NCBI GenBank assembly: GCA_964572685.1
Contig: CAZNFJ010000016.1
Span: 1-42,765 of the forward strand
Source of the DNA: UBA2653 sp964572685
GTDB taxonomy: Bacteria; Pseudomonadota; Gammaproteobacteria; Legionellales; Legionellaceae
Direction of reading: 5' to 3'
Length of the DNA: 42,765 nt
Within the stretch, counting starts at the first letter, position 1; every line of letters starts with the position of its first letter. The translations under genes and the position numbers were made by a program. Positions 1 through 8,797 of the stretch are shown here, piece by piece. A model generated the notes under the pieces. That model searched no databases. It worked only from the letters and a program-made list of their open reading frames with translations, and had not been told where the DNA came from.

Positions 1-51
1 ACGTACGGTTCTAAGAGGGGTCCACTGGGGTAACCTGGTGGGTCTACTCAC
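1..51 (+). mobile_element. 3' end of a group II intron (domain V 3' strand and domain VI)
   Basis: The first bases, ACGTACGGTTC, match the 3' strand of the highly conserved domain V hairpin of bacterial group II introns (family knowledge). After a short linker, positions 15-49 can fold as domain VI. GAG at 15-17 pairs with CTC at 47-49, leaving A46 as a plausible bulged branch-point adenosine, and an inner CCAC/GTGG stem lies above it. The sequence ends CTACTCAC, fitting the usual CTAYYCNAY-like 3' terminus, so the intron/exon junction is placed at about 51/52. The reverse transcriptase ORF and the rest of the ribozyme would lie upstream of the window. Transposase sequence starts immediately afterwards, suggesting insertion at the end of an IS30 copy. 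Confidence 0.7.
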
Positions 52-359
52 ATGTTGCAATATATTGGTCTTGCTTTTGAACATGTGGGCTTTTTTAAGC
101 AATATGAGGCGATACGTTGATGTAAAAATTCAAATGGTGTCAAATAGTTTAGACATTTTCTGGGGCGATGATTGAGTTTATCAGCGATACTTTGTAATTG
201 TTCATTGGTAACGTCTTTGAAACTGGTTTTCTTAGGCAAATATTGCCTAACCAACCCATTAGTATGTTCATTGAGCCCTCGTTCCCATGAATGATAGGCC
301 TTTGCAAAAAAACATTGAGCATTTAGAGCCTTAGCAATTGCCAACATGATAGTATGCAA
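52..359 (-). pseudogene. IS30-family transposase, C-terminal remnant
   Basis: The translation holds the C-terminal end of the IS30 DDE domain. The segment FAKAYHSWERGLNEHTNGL carries the catalytic Glu in the usual 'RGxNExxNGL' setting, followed by RQYLPK and, further on, LNHRPRKCLNYLTPFE, all typical of the family. Only about 100 residues remain of the roughly 320-380 expected. The N-terminal helix-turn-helix and the first two acidic residues are missing, and homology fades above about position 345. The stop codon at 48-50 is supplied by the adjacent group II intron, so the 3' end of the gene is also altered. It cannot encode an active transposase. Confidence 0.8.
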
Positions 360-439
360 CCAAAAACATGATTTGCATATGACGCTCTGATATGGTAAAT
401 TATTATACAGCTGGTTTTTTTGAGATTTAGGTTGTCCGC

Positions 440-1774
440 ATGTTATTATACTCTCAATTTTTGAATTTGTGTTCTGATGAAGATAAAATTCACAGTGATT
501 TTCACCTGAATCAATGGCTTCAAAAATTAAAAAACCCTATGGGTCTCAAACGTTTTGGCATCAACGAAATCTACTCTAGATTATGGAATGGATTTCAGGA
601 AAATATTCAAAACTCATGCCAGCAAGATTGGATGCAACACTTATACAATAATCCCCATCAGCATGCAAAATTCATCGAATTGATTGACGAGCAAGCTCAA
701 TTTTTCATCAAAAGTATTTTATCCATCATTGAATTAAAAACCAAAAAAGATCCTCTTGACTTCATTCCTTTTAATTTCTCAGAAAAACAAGGTGGCGTTA
801 GTATTCAAGCATTTTTTTATCATAAAAATGAACGCCAGGCTTTTCAATCTCCAATTCACGGCGCCATTGGGCAAGATAAAAACAATATTAATGTTTGCAC
901 AACTCATATCCAAAACGCCATGTTCTTTTGCCAAGATAAAAATCACAAACATTTGGTCTCCAATCGATTCAATAGAAAGGAGTATCATGGAGAAGAGGCC
1001 TGGATGGCTGAAAATGGTTATAAACTCATTGATGAATTGAAAAGAAAAAAGGATAGTCTTCAATTGGTTTCTAAAAAATATATCCAGATATTTGATGATT
1101 TTTGGGTGTTAAACTTTTACAACCCAGACCGACTTGAATTTGTACTCAGCACAGCACCCTGCTATGATTGTCGGTCGCTGTTTAAAACTTTAAGAGAAAA
1201 GTTAAACAGTCTTGAAATTTATATTCCTATAATCATACATGCCCTCTATCCTTGTCAAAGTGGTGAAGAGTCTGAACTAAGCCCCATCCAGATTTTAACT
1301 TTTCAAGGTGATTTAGTTCTCACTAAGATTTTTACAAAAACCTCATACAATAAAATTGAACGAAATGGACAATCACCTTTCATTCATGCGGATTTAAATT
1401 CTACTGAAATGCTTTTTTTAAAATTTTATGTGCTGATGAACAAATATCAAAAAGCAATAGAATCAGGCCAGCATCTTGATAAGATTTTCAATAAATTAAT
1501 AGAATATATAAGCAAAAGACCTTTATCCAAAGCAGACATTGGCTCACTTACTGGCTGCTTAAAAATTCATCCGAAAAAATTCTCATGCAATGCATATTTA
1601 GATTGTATGAACTTGCTAAAAAACAAAAAAATTTCGAAATCAGCCGATGGATTTAATAAAGATGAAATCGATAATTTGTTTAATTATTTATTTAACTCAG
1701 TCATCGACCAGGCAGCGGATGATACCAATGATCTTCGTCATTCTCAATCTTACGTAAGGTCTCATAATATTTGA
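440..1774 (+). CDS. Uncharacterised protein with cytidine-deaminase-like zinc motifs
   Basis: This 444-residue protein has no family I recognise by overall sequence. Two motifs stand out: H183-G-E185 followed by P240-C241-x-x-C244. Together they form the H-x-E...P-C-x-x-C signature of the cytidine deaminase-like zinc fold, where His and two Cys bind zinc and Glu shuttles protons. The PCxxC motif directly follows a predicted beta-strand (residues about 225-238), as in that fold. The remainder is helical and Lys/Asn-rich. No signal peptide or membrane segment is apparent. The start is the ATG at 440; only a weak purine stretch (TAGG) precedes it. Its 3' end overlaps the convergent gene by 74 nt. 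It follows IS debris, consistent with an accessory gene. A role in nucleotide, nucleic-acid or protein deamination, possibly as an effector, is inference. Confidence 0.6.
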   Translation: MLLYSQFLNLCSDEDKIHSDFHLNQWLQKLKNPMGLKRFGINEIYSRLWNGFQENIQNSCQQDWMQHLYNNPHQHAKFIELIDEQAQFFIKSILSIIELKTKKDPLDFIPFNFSEKQGGVSIQAFFYHKNERQAFQSPIHGAIGQDKNNINVCTTHIQNAMFFCQDKNHKHLVSNRFNRKEYHGEEAWMAENGYKLIDELKRKKDSLQLVSKKYIQIFDDFWVLNFYNPDRLEFVLSTAPCYDCRSLFKTLREKLNSLEIYIPIIIHALYPCQSGEESELSPIQILTFQGDLVLTKIFTKTSYNKIERNGQSPFIHADLNSTEMLFLKFYVLMNKYQKAIESGQHLDKIFNKLIEYISKRPLSKADIGSLTGCLKIHPKKFSCNAYLDCMNLLKNKKISKSADGFNKDEIDNLFNYLFNSVIDQAADDTNDLRHSQSYVRSHNI

Positions 1775-2288
1775 CGGTCTGATTGATTTCGAGACGTTCG
1801 TCTTCCTTGGTTCGTAAATAAAAAGGTTTATACAGCGCCTTCAGACCCTCTTGATACAGAAAAAGTTCATCACTTTTTTGAAATAAGTATAATGCACTGA
1901 ATACTAAAAAAAATGCTGAGCATCCAATCAGTCCTAGCGTGAATGCAATAGGACCTGTAAATAAAATCAACAAGATAGAAGGATATAAGACCAGCAAACT
2001 AATGAGCAGCATCCATTGATAAAAAGCTTGCTGCGTTTCCAGTATCGAGATTTTCAGGATAAGAGGACAATCATCAATTTCTAAAAAAATCGTATCCAAT
2101 AGATTCTTTTGACAAGAAAAATTAGCGATCAGTGCTTTCAAATCTTCACGTAGGGTGATTGTTGCAAGTGCTTCCAATTGAAATTGATATATCTCATATA
2201 ACAAAGCTTGTCTGGCCTCATAACTATGTTGATTCTTGAATGTTTCAATTGTCGATATTGAAGCTCTGAGTTGATTAACGGCCACCAT
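1701..2288 (-). CDS. Hypothetical two-helix membrane protein
   Basis: About 195 residues, not recognised. An N-terminal helical region of roughly 110 residues is followed by a hydrophobic hairpin of two membrane segments (around residues 112-155 from this start, with a GPIAFTLGLIG turn). A charged C-terminal tail rich in Glu, Lys and Tyr follows. The layout resembles small bacterial inner-membrane proteins or membrane-inserting effectors, but nothing specific supports either. The frame extends to a TTG at 2303; the ATG at 2288 is preferred because it is the first ATG, although the AGG preceding it is very close. It converges on and overlaps the 3' end of the deaminase-like gene by 74 nt. Confidence 0.6.
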   Translation of the reverse strand: MVAVNQLRASISTIETFKNQHSYEARQALLYEIYQFQLEALATITLREDLKALIANFSCQKNLLDTIFLEIDDCPLILKISILETQQAFYQWMLLISLLVLYPSILLILFTGPIAFTLGLIGCSAFFLVFSALYLFQKSDELFLYQEGLKALYKPFYLRTKEDERLEINQTVKYYETLRKIENDEDHWYHPLPGR

Positions 2289-2364
2289 ACACCTATTTAA
2301 CAAAAATTTGTTTGGATGGTATCATCTACGGTCAAGTCAGTCAATTTTTTAACATCAGTCTGGC

Positions 2365-3504
2365 TCAATCTATCGTCAGCTCTTTTATCATTTTTTCAAA
2401 CTCAGGTTTTTGCGGTTTAATACTTTCTTGAGCACTCTTCAAAAGATTTTTTAAATTTTCCTGAGATGCATCAAATCCATTCCAGCTATTGTGCGTACTA
2501 AAATAATAATAGGAAAATCGCTCGACGGGTAAAAATAAAGAAAGACTAGTGATGTCTTGATGAATCAATTTGGTATGTGCTTTCATAAGAATTTTTATAA
2601 GAGATGACACCCATTCGATACTTCCCCACCGACTAAAATCTTTTAAGTTTAAATCTAATGATTGAAGATGAAAATCACCTGTATCTAAATAGACAAAAAT
2701 AAATTTTCTCGCAAAAGGATATTGTTTGATAATTTTTGCAAACACATATGGAAAAGGATTGTTCGTAAACAAGGCGGCATCAATAAAATATTGGTTTTGA
2801 TGTGTTTCAAGATCTTCAAAAGCTACCGCTGAAAATATGGCAGGTGCCGCACAAGTTGCCGTTAAGAAATCAGCCACTGGGAAATCCCCAAAATCTTGGT
2901 TTTCCGAGCACCCTTTGGAGTGCACAAATTCAAGTTGAGTTGAACTCATATTAAAATAAGCAAAGATAGAAGGTTTGATTAAGTTCTTTAAAGTCAACTG
3001 TAAACCTAGGGTCTGGCGCAATATTTGATTAAGATTTCTAATGTCCAATGGAGGTCCCCACAATCCATTCATTGTAAAAAACTGACGAATTAGTGAACGT
3101 TGCATCACTTGACTTGAAATGCTCATATAATTATCTAAAACCTCTTTGGCCCAATAGCGTGGATGGCCATCAGCATCCGGCGCATTCAATCCTCCTACAA
3201 TAATCCCGCCTGTTGAAACACCTGCAAAAACATCAAAAAGTTCTGAAGCATGGCGATGAGTTTGCTCCTCGATATAATCTAAATATACCAATGGAATAAT
3301 CCCCGAAACGCCGCCCCCACTTACCAAGAGAACACGCACCACATCTTTGGAATCGGAAACCTTCTCTGGTGAGGAACAACTTTTGGGTGTCAAAGGCAAT
3401 TTAAGAGCATTGATTTGAAAATGAGCATAAACCATGTAACTTAATACATAAAAAATAGCCAGGACAAAACAGGTCAACAAGACGTTTTTAAATCTGTTCA
3501 TCAT
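2365..3504 (-). CDS. Patatin-like phospholipase, membrane-anchored
   Basis: A 379-residue patatin-family lipid acyl hydrolase. An N-terminal hydrophobic segment (residues about 8-27) looks like an uncleaved signal anchor, placing the enzyme outside the cytoplasm or on the membrane. The glycine-rich oxyanion loop GGGVSG is at 63-68. The nucleophile elbow GVSTG is at 95-99, with catalytic Ser97. The dyad aspartate is D242 in FIDAALFTNNP, where the usual DG[GA] is DA. Legionella and related intracellular bacteria often use patatin-like proteins (VipD-type) as secreted phospholipases, but this one has an export-type N-terminus rather than a recognisable effector layout. It lies 7 nt downstream of the Rossmann/DUF2520 gene on the same strand and is probably co-transcribed with it. 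Confidence 0.85.
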   Translation of the reverse strand: MMNRFKNVLLTCFVLAIFYVLSYMVYAHFQINALKLPLTPKSCSSPEKVSDSKDVVRVLLVSGGGVSGIIPLVYLDYIEEQTHRHASELFDVFAGVSTGGIIVGGLNAPDADGHPRYWAKEVLDNYMSISSQVMQRSLIRQFFTMNGLWGPPLDIRNLNQILRQTLGLQLTLKNLIKPSIFAYFNMSSTQLEFVHSKGCSENQDFGDFPVADFLTATCAAPAIFSAVAFEDLETHQNQYFIDAALFTNNPFPYVFAKIIKQYPFARKFIFVYLDTGDFHLQSLDLNLKDFSRWGSIEWVSSLIKILMKAHTKLIHQDITSLSLFLPVERFSYYYFSTHNSWNGFDASQENLKNLLKSAQESIKPQKPEFEKMIKELTID

Positions 3505-3511
3505 TTGAAGT

Positions 3512-4372
3512 TCACTCTTTATTGATGAGGATATTTTTCATCTGTTCTTTGATACTCGTTTCCAGATTGGTTAGTTGAATAGTTTCAAGCCCCAGAAAAC
3601 GATATAAGTTTTGCATAGATTCTTCGGGCATCACCGCCAAATGTGCTTTTAAAGTTTTTAAGTCAGCACGCCTTATTGGACCTGTTAATGCTTTTTCTAT
3701 AGTGTCATGATTTTTAATATTTTCCAAGCTATTACTCATCAATGATGTGATGATATTTTTAGCGGTTTCCTGCTCAACGCCGGCGTCTTCCATTAAGGAT
3801 TGTGCCGTTTTGGCAAGTGTCACAAGATAATTAGAAGCAAAGACTGCGCCAGCATGATATTGACACTTATGTGCTTTACTTAAAGAAAATACATGCGCAC
3901 CCATATCTAAAAATAATACCTCTAGTATTAAGCAGGCTTCAAAATCCCCCTCCACTCCACAATGACATCCGGCGAATGAATTCACACTTAATAAACTATC
4001 GGCAAAACCCATAAGAGGATGAATACTCGCTACAAAGCATCCTCGGGCTTTGAGTGATTCTAAACTGTCACTGGTTTTGGAACCTGAGCAATGGAAAACA
4101 ATACCGGAAGTATCTAAATTCGGGGATAAAGAAAGTGCCTGAGCACAATGCTCAATTGCATCATCAGCACATGAAAGCAAGGTTAGATCGGCAGGAGGTA
4201 AATCAGTTATACGCTCAAATGCCCGTCCCTCCCCTAGAAAATCAATGGCATCTTTCGTTGATTTTAGATGTTGATTGCAAACTGCCTGCACATAAACCTT
4301 TTGGGTTTTTTTAAGTAACAAGCCTAGTGCTTTTCCACAATGACCTGCACCAATAATATTCAAGGAATACAT
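3512..4372 (-). CDS. Rossmann-like and DUF2520 domain-containing protein
   Basis: A 286-residue protein that starts with a dinucleotide-binding Rossmann motif (GAGHCGKALG, residues 8-17) in a beta-alpha-beta unit. Mid-protein elements typical of the DUF2520 family follow: FHCSGSKTSDSL, then the HPLMGFAD segment near residues 118-125. The C-terminal half is all-helical, as in ProC- or 6-phosphogluconate dehydrogenase-like folds. Members are predicted NAD(P)-dependent oxidoreductases whose substrate is unknown. Length is normal for the family. It is the first gene of a likely two-gene unit with the patatin-like lipase and is divergent from the ABC exporter at 4519. Confidence 0.85.
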   Translation of the reverse strand: MYSLNIIGAGHCGKALGLLLKKTQKVYVQAVCNQHLKSTKDAIDFLGEGRAFERITDLPPADLTLLSCADDAIEHCAQALSLSPNLDTSGIVFHCSGSKTSDSLESLKARGCFVASIHPLMGFADSLLSVNSFAGCHCGVEGDFEACLILEVLFLDMGAHVFSLSKAHKCQYHAGAVFASNYLVTLAKTAQSLMEDAGVEQETAKNIITSLMSNSLENIKNHDTIEKALTGPIRRADLKTLKAHLAVMPEESMQNLYRFLGLETIQLTNLETSIKEQMKNILINKE

Positions 4373-4462
4373 GCCCCATCACCCAACGTCTAAAGATGCG
4401 TTCATTTTAACAGGGCGATGATGTTGCATCAATAGATTAAAAAAAAAACAAAAAAATCTTTA

Positions 4463-4490
4463 TTGATCTTTATGTTCAATCATGTATAAT
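4463..4490 (+). promoter_or_regulatory. Sigma-70-type promoter for the ABC exporter
   Basis: TTGATC at 4463-4468 and a perfect TATAAT at 4485-4490 are separated by 16 nt, a good sigma-70 match. The start codon of the ABC gene lies 28 nt beyond the -10. The sequence between the two divergent genes is very A/T-rich. Confidence 0.65.
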
Positions 4491-4518
4491 AACGGCACTT
4501 TAAATAATCAGAAAGTCG

Positions 4519-6276
4519 ATGTTTAATACCACTTTTTTTGAATACCTCAATGAAACCTATCGCTTTGCAGCTGATTATTTTTTATATTCAGAGCAACGCT
4601 ATAAAGCTTCATTAATGTTAGCCGGTGGATTTCTTTGTATAATTGGTATGGTCGCCTTAATCACTTCATTTTCATGGTGGTGGGTCATATTCTGGGCGGC
4701 ATTAGAAGCTCACAATCTGGCCGTATTAGGCTCTAGTCTTTTACTATTTGCGGGTTTAACCATCGGCTATGTAGTGCTGAAAGCGACGTTTAACTATTTA
4801 ACGGAATGCATTAAACTCAATTGGCGTCAATGGCTAACCCAAAAAACCTGCAAAGATTATCTTGAAAATGAGACCAATTTTCTGGAATTATCAAGGTTTT
4901 CAGAGGATCTGGCGAACCCATCACAACGCATTCAAGAAGATATCAACTATTTTGTTGAGTTAACCATTGATCTTTCCAACAATTTACTCAAATCCACTTT
5001 CATGCTCGCTGCATTTGTCACCTCACTTTGGATATTAAGTGGCACTTTGTCATTATCTTTGCTTGGCATTCATCTATTCATCCCTGGTTATCTTGTTTGG
5101 ATTGCTTTATTTGTTGCCATCACAGCAACCATTATTAAACAAAAATTAGGAGCTTCTGTTCAACAACTCAATGACAATGACGCCACCAATGAAGCACTAT
5201 TTCGAAGTGAACTGGAGCGCATTCCACAAGATGCAGAAAGTATCAGCCTAGAACGAGGTCAAAAATATTTCAAAAATGCCTTAAGTCATAAATATCAAGA
5301 TATTTATGATAATGCCTATAAAAAGATTCAGGTCAAAACTAAGCTTAGAATTTTTGATACGATTTTCGAACAAATAACCGAAGTTATACCCTATTTGGCA
5401 GCAGCTCCTTTGTACTTTACCAATACCATCGTTCTGGGTCAGTTGATGCAGATTGGCTATTCATTTGCTGAAGTGAATCAATCCTTTTCCTGGTTTATGG
5501 ATAGTTATGATGAACTTGCCTGGCATCAAACCAATACCAAACGATTACAAGAATTGCAAAAAATTCTTAAGCAAGAGAATTTATGTAATGCACCAAAAGA
5601 TATCCAAAGAAACATGACGCCCTCGACAACTGCTATCATGATTGAAAATTTATCTATTGTGAATCCACATAATAGCACGCCTATCATACAAAATTTAACC
5701 ATAACCATTGAGGAAAAAAACCATACCTTCATTTCTGGGCCTTCAGGCATGGGTAAAAGTACTTTATTTAAAGCGATTGCAGGCACATGGAAATATGGGA
5801 CGGGCAACATCAATATGCCCGATGAAAGTCAAATATGCTTCCTTGCGCAAAAGGCAACTTTTCCAAAATCCAGTCTTCGTCAAGTACTCGCCTACCCAAA
5901 ACCCTTAGACAGTTATACTGATGAGCAATTTAATGATGTACTGGATAAAATCAACTTAAGTGATTTAAAAGCAAAACTAGATACCACATGTGAGTGGGGC
6001 AAGATCTTGTCAGGTGGTCAACAACAAAAAATTGCATTTGGTCGTGCATTACTATCGAAACCCAAATGGTTGTTTTTAGATGAATCGACTGCGGCATTAG
6101 ATGATGCCAGTGAGCGTAATATGTATTCACTAATTCAAAATGAATTAAAAGACACGACGTTTGTAAGTATTGCTCATCGCCAATCTGTGGAAAAGTATCA
6201 TACACAAACACTGCTTTTTAAAGCAACAGAAGAAGGACGATTAAGCCTATCATCTTCACCTTCACCAGCCATCTAG
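4519..6276 (+). CDS. ABC transporter, fused permease/ATPase (SbmA/BacA-YddA type)
   Basis: 585 residues with an N-terminal membrane domain of about six helices (residues about 30-330) in the ABC_membrane_2 style of SbmA, BacA, YddA and peroxisomal ABCD proteins. A nucleotide-binding domain follows. The ATPase motifs are complete: Walker A GPSGMGKST at 407-415, signature LSGGQ at 497-501, Walker B WLFLDE at 517-522, and the H-loop His at 553. Members export or import peptides, vitamin B12-like compounds or fatty acyl substrates; the substrate here cannot be read from sequence. BacA/SbmA-type proteins often matter for survival inside host cells, where they handle host antimicrobial peptides. 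The gene is monocistronic, with its own promoter upstream and a hairpin after the stop. Confidence 0.9.
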   Translation: MFNTTFFEYLNETYRFAADYFLYSEQRYKASLMLAGGFLCIIGMVALITSFSWWWVIFWAALEAHNLAVLGSSLLLFAGLTIGYVVLKATFNYLTECIKLNWRQWLTQKTCKDYLENETNFLELSRFSEDLANPSQRIQEDINYFVELTIDLSNNLLKSTFMLAAFVTSLWILSGTLSLSLLGIHLFIPGYLVWIALFVAITATIIKQKLGASVQQLNDNDATNEALFRSELERIPQDAESISLERGQKYFKNALSHKYQDIYDNAYKKIQVKTKLRIFDTIFEQITEVIPYLAAAPLYFTNTIVLGQLMQIGYSFAEVNQSFSWFMDSYDELAWHQTNTKRLQELQKILKQENLCNAPKDIQRNMTPSTTAIMIENLSIVNPHNSTPIIQNLTITIEEKNHTFISGPSGMGKSTLFKAIAGTWKYGTGNINMPDESQICFLAQKATFPKSSLRQVLAYPKPLDSYTDEQFNDVLDKINLSDLKAKLDTTCEWGKILSGGQQQKIAFGRALLSKPKWLFLDESTAALDDASERNMYSLIQNELKDTTFVSIAHRQSVEKYHTQTLLFKATEEGRLSLSSSPSPAI

Positions 6277-6278
6277 AA

Positions 6279-6300
6279 CGGGTAAATTTGCATTTACCCG
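6279..6300. terminator. Intergenic hairpin between convergent genes
   Basis: A perfect 8-bp inverted repeat, CGGGTAAA and TTTACCCG, with a 6-nt loop starts 3 nt after the ABC gene stop. No U-tract follows on either strand, so it may be a weak or bidirectional terminator or an mRNA 3' stabiliser. Confidence 0.5.
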
Positions 6301-6316
6301 CATCAACAAACCAATT

Positions 6317-6715
6317 TTATTTTCTATAAAATGGTGCTATCAATGTTTCCACATTTGGCTCGGTTTCCAAGACACGAAAATCATCCCATTTTTGAATCGA
6401 GGATTCTTGGCTAAACTTTTGCAAAAAAACTTGACGCTTTATTGAATCAGCCATCAGAAGGTTTTTCAAAACCAGATCTCCACCATTTAAAGCCCTGATG
6501 GTTTTTTGAGCATTGTCTGGAGAAAATAAAACAGTTAATGTTTCCTCCAAAACCGCGCTATCAACACCTTTCATATTATAAAAATCAATATGAAATCGAG
6601 TCTTTGCTTCAATAAACTCGGGTTGATGAATAAAACGATTCATGATATCCATGTTTCGATTGAGCGCGCCGACATGATAACTTCTAGAAAAAAAACGAAA
6701 TCCTTGAGACAACAT
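6317..6715 (-). CDS. Hypothetical protein, 132 residues
   Basis: Not recognised. It is soluble, predicted mostly helical, with an Arg/Phe-rich N-terminus and no clear signal peptide, membrane segment or catalytic motif. It begins with ATG at 6715 and converges on the ABC exporter gene. The 187-nt gap between it and the TauE-like gene shows nothing recognisable. The coding bias looks genuine and no competing frame overlaps it. Confidence 0.55.
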   Translation of the reverse strand: MLSQGFRFFSRSYHVGALNRNMDIMNRFIHQPEFIEAKTRFHIDFYNMKGVDSAVLEETLTVLFSPDNAQKTIRALNGGDLVLKNLLMADSIKRQVFLQKFSQESSIQKWDDFRVLETEPNVETLIAPFYRK

Positions 6716-6902
6716 AAAATAACTACTCCATAAAGTTTTTTAAATTCACATAAAAATTATAATAAATCAATGACTTATGCGCAAGAGTTGATTTATGTAA
6801 AATCAATGATGATTTTACCCAAAAATAAATCGAATGAAGCTGATTCCCTTTGTTCTTGGAGATAATCCATTATCTGATTAAATCATCCAAGGAAAAAGTG
6901 AA

Positions 6903-7793
6903 TCATGCAGTCTCAAGCAACATTTGATTGGTTTTTCTATCTTTTAAATAAGCGCGGGAAATCATGATAATATTATAAGCCAATATGCCTAATAGGAGCT
7001 GATGTAAGACATTTACAGACAATGCAGAAAAAATAGGGATGGCTAGTACCACCCCAAAACATCCACCTAGACTCAACAATAGAGTTTTCTTTAAAGGAAT
7101 TTTGTTTTGCTTTAAAAATACTAAAGTGGTTAATGGTTGTTGCATGGCACCAGCCGTGGTCATAATGGGAAATGCCACCGCAGGGGATACACCTAATAAG
7201 AATAGAACCCCTTGCACCATTGCAAATAAACCAATACCCGCTGAGGTTAATGCGCCACAAACAATCATTGCAATAAAGCCAAAAAGAAGTTTATAAGAGG
7301 TGAGTGCTACCAAGTTTCCGCCAACTGGCAACCACTGCATTTCTTTGGATATCAATAAAAACATAATTAAGCCAAAGCAAACCACCATCATAGAGCGAAT
7401 GGCTTGTTTACTTAAACGACTCACCACATGTCCACCTAAAAGACCGCCTAAACATGTACCTAGAACCAATATAATCAGTGTTTTAATATCCACATTAACC
7501 CACTTCATGAAAAACAATGACTCAATGGCTCCTGGTATAATTTGTGCACCATTGACCATCGGTGGTAATTCATCATCATCAAAAGTTTTAAAGAGTTTAG
7601 CTAATGCAATATTAACCGCAAAACTACCAATCCCCAAAGTATCTGCAACAAAGGCAATAACGCCACTCAAAGTTAATTGAATTTTTTGTTTTATCGAAAT
7701 AAATACTGGCGTTTGGCGTTGCCATTGATAAAACATAACAGCCACACAGACAAAATTGAGTAAAAGCATTAAAGCAATGATGATTTGAATCAC
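6903..7793 (-). CDS. TauE/SafE-family sulfite/anion exporter
   Basis: A 296-residue inner-membrane protein with about eight hydrophobic segments in two repeated halves, each carrying glycine-rich stretches such as GTCLGGLLGGHVVSRLS and LGGCFGVVLAIPIFS. These are typical of the TauE/SafE (DUF81) permeases that export sulfite, sulfoacetate or related organic anions. The start is a GTG at 7793, supported by a purine-rich Shine-Dalgarno (AGGTAGGG) four bases upstream. It lies 65 nt after korB on the same strand and may be read through from the bcp-pdxJ-kor operon. The substrate is unknown. Confidence 0.85.
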   Translation of the reverse strand: MIQIIIALMLLLNFVCVAVMFYQWQRQTPVFISIKQKIQLTLSGVIAFVADTLGIGSFAVNIALAKLFKTFDDDELPPMVNGAQIIPGAIESLFFMKWVNVDIKTLIILVLGTCLGGLLGGHVVSRLSKQAIRSMMVVCFGLIMFLLISKEMQWLPVGGNLVALTSYKLLFGFIAMIVCGALTSAGIGLFAMVQGVLFLLGVSPAVAFPIMTTAGAMQQPLTTLVFLKQNKIPLKKTLLLSLGGCFGVVLAIPIFSALSVNVLHQLLLGILAYNIIMISRAYLKDRKTNQMLLETA

Positions 7794-7858
7794 AAGACCC
7801 TACCTCTGATAAAACTTAAAAGCTGATATCATAACAAATTATCACCCCTTGCGATAGA

Positions 7859-8797
7859 CTATTTTCGATACAAATCATGAAGTTTATCAACACTTTTGTC
7901 CCAATGATGCTCAAAAGCATAAGGTGGTTTTTCCGGATTTTGATAAAACACCCCAATTGGCACAGGAAACTCAGGAAATTCTAACTGAGACAAACGCATG
8001 GCGTGCATCAAGTTTTGAGAGTCATGAACCATGGCTTTGGCTGTGTCATGAGATACTTGAAGTCTGTCACCTTCTAAAACCAAACCTTTTTCAGCATAAA
8101 GCAGTGGTTTTCCAGACTCTAAAGCAACCGTATGAGTGCCACGTTGCGTTTTGGTAGAAAACTCATCAAAAGCACCTGCATTAAAGACATGGCAATCTTG
8201 ATAAATTTCAATGAATGAGCATCCTGGATGAGCATGCGCGGCTTTTAAAACTTCTGCCAGATGCATGGGATCTTTATCAATCGAACGAGCAACAAAACTA
8301 GCCCCACTTCCAAGCGCAAATTGAATCGGATTCACAGGCATTTGACTCACACCTCGAGGAGATGTTTTGGTAATTTGCCCCAGTACAGAAGTTGGTGAGA
8401 ATTGTCCTTTGGTTAAGCCATAGACTTGGTTATTAAAGAGTAAAATGTTGACATTGATATTACGTCTTAATAAATGCATTAAATGCCCTGCACCTATACT
8501 CAAACCATCCCCGTCGCCGGTAATCACCCATACATTTAAATCCGGCCGTGACAATTTCAAACCAGAAGCGACCGCAGTCGCACGTCCATGAATCGTATGA
8601 TAGCCATAAGCATTCATATAATAAGGAAGACGGCCGGAACATCCAATGCCAGAAACAAAAACATGTTGCTCAGGTGGTAGACCGAGCTGCGGCAAGGTTT
8701 TTTGTAATGCCGATAATATCGCATAGTCACCACAACCCGGGCACCAGCGCACTTCATTTTGGTTGGTAAATTGTTCTTTATTGAGCGTGATGGACAT
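7859..8797 (-). CDS. korB: 2-oxoacid:acceptor (ferredoxin) oxidoreductase, beta subunit
   Basis: The beta subunit (312 residues) binds thiamine diphosphate and, with KorA, oxidatively decarboxylates a 2-oxoacid (2-oxoglutarate in the typical Kor enzyme) to its acyl-CoA while reducing ferredoxin. Visible motifs are the WCPGCGDY cysteine motif near the N-terminus (residues about 20-27), VSGIGCSGR, and the ThDP/Mg motif GDGDGLSIG. The frame is open to 9016, but the ATG at 8797 is chosen because the family begins just before the CPGCG motif and this start overlaps the korA stop by only 20 nt. Substrate specificity within the family is not certain. Confidence 0.9.
   Translation of the reverse strand: MSITLNKEQFTNQNEVRWCPGCGDYAILSALQKTLPQLGLPPEQHVFVSGIGCSGRLPYYMNAYGYHTIHGRATAVASGLKLSRPDLNVWVITGDGDGLSIGAGHLMHLLRRNINVNILLFNNQVYGLTKGQFSPTSVLGQITKTSPRGVSQMPVNPIQFALGSGASFVARSIDKDPMHLAEVLKAAHAHPGCSFIEIYQDCHVFNAGAFDEFSTKTQRGTHTVALESGKPLLYAEKGLVLEGDRLQVSHDTAKAMVHDSQNLMHAMRLSQLEFPEFPVPIGVFYQNPEKPPYAFEHHWDKSVDKLHDLYRK

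Noticed and set aside
779..1063. Minus-strand frame opposite the deaminase-like gene
   Set aside because: A shadow of the plus-strand coding sequence; the plus frame is longer and holds the deaminase-like motifs.
7039..7680. Plus-strand frames opposite the TauE/SafE gene
   Set aside because: Their composition (many Pro, Thr, Ala, Lys) is the usual antisense image of a membrane protein.
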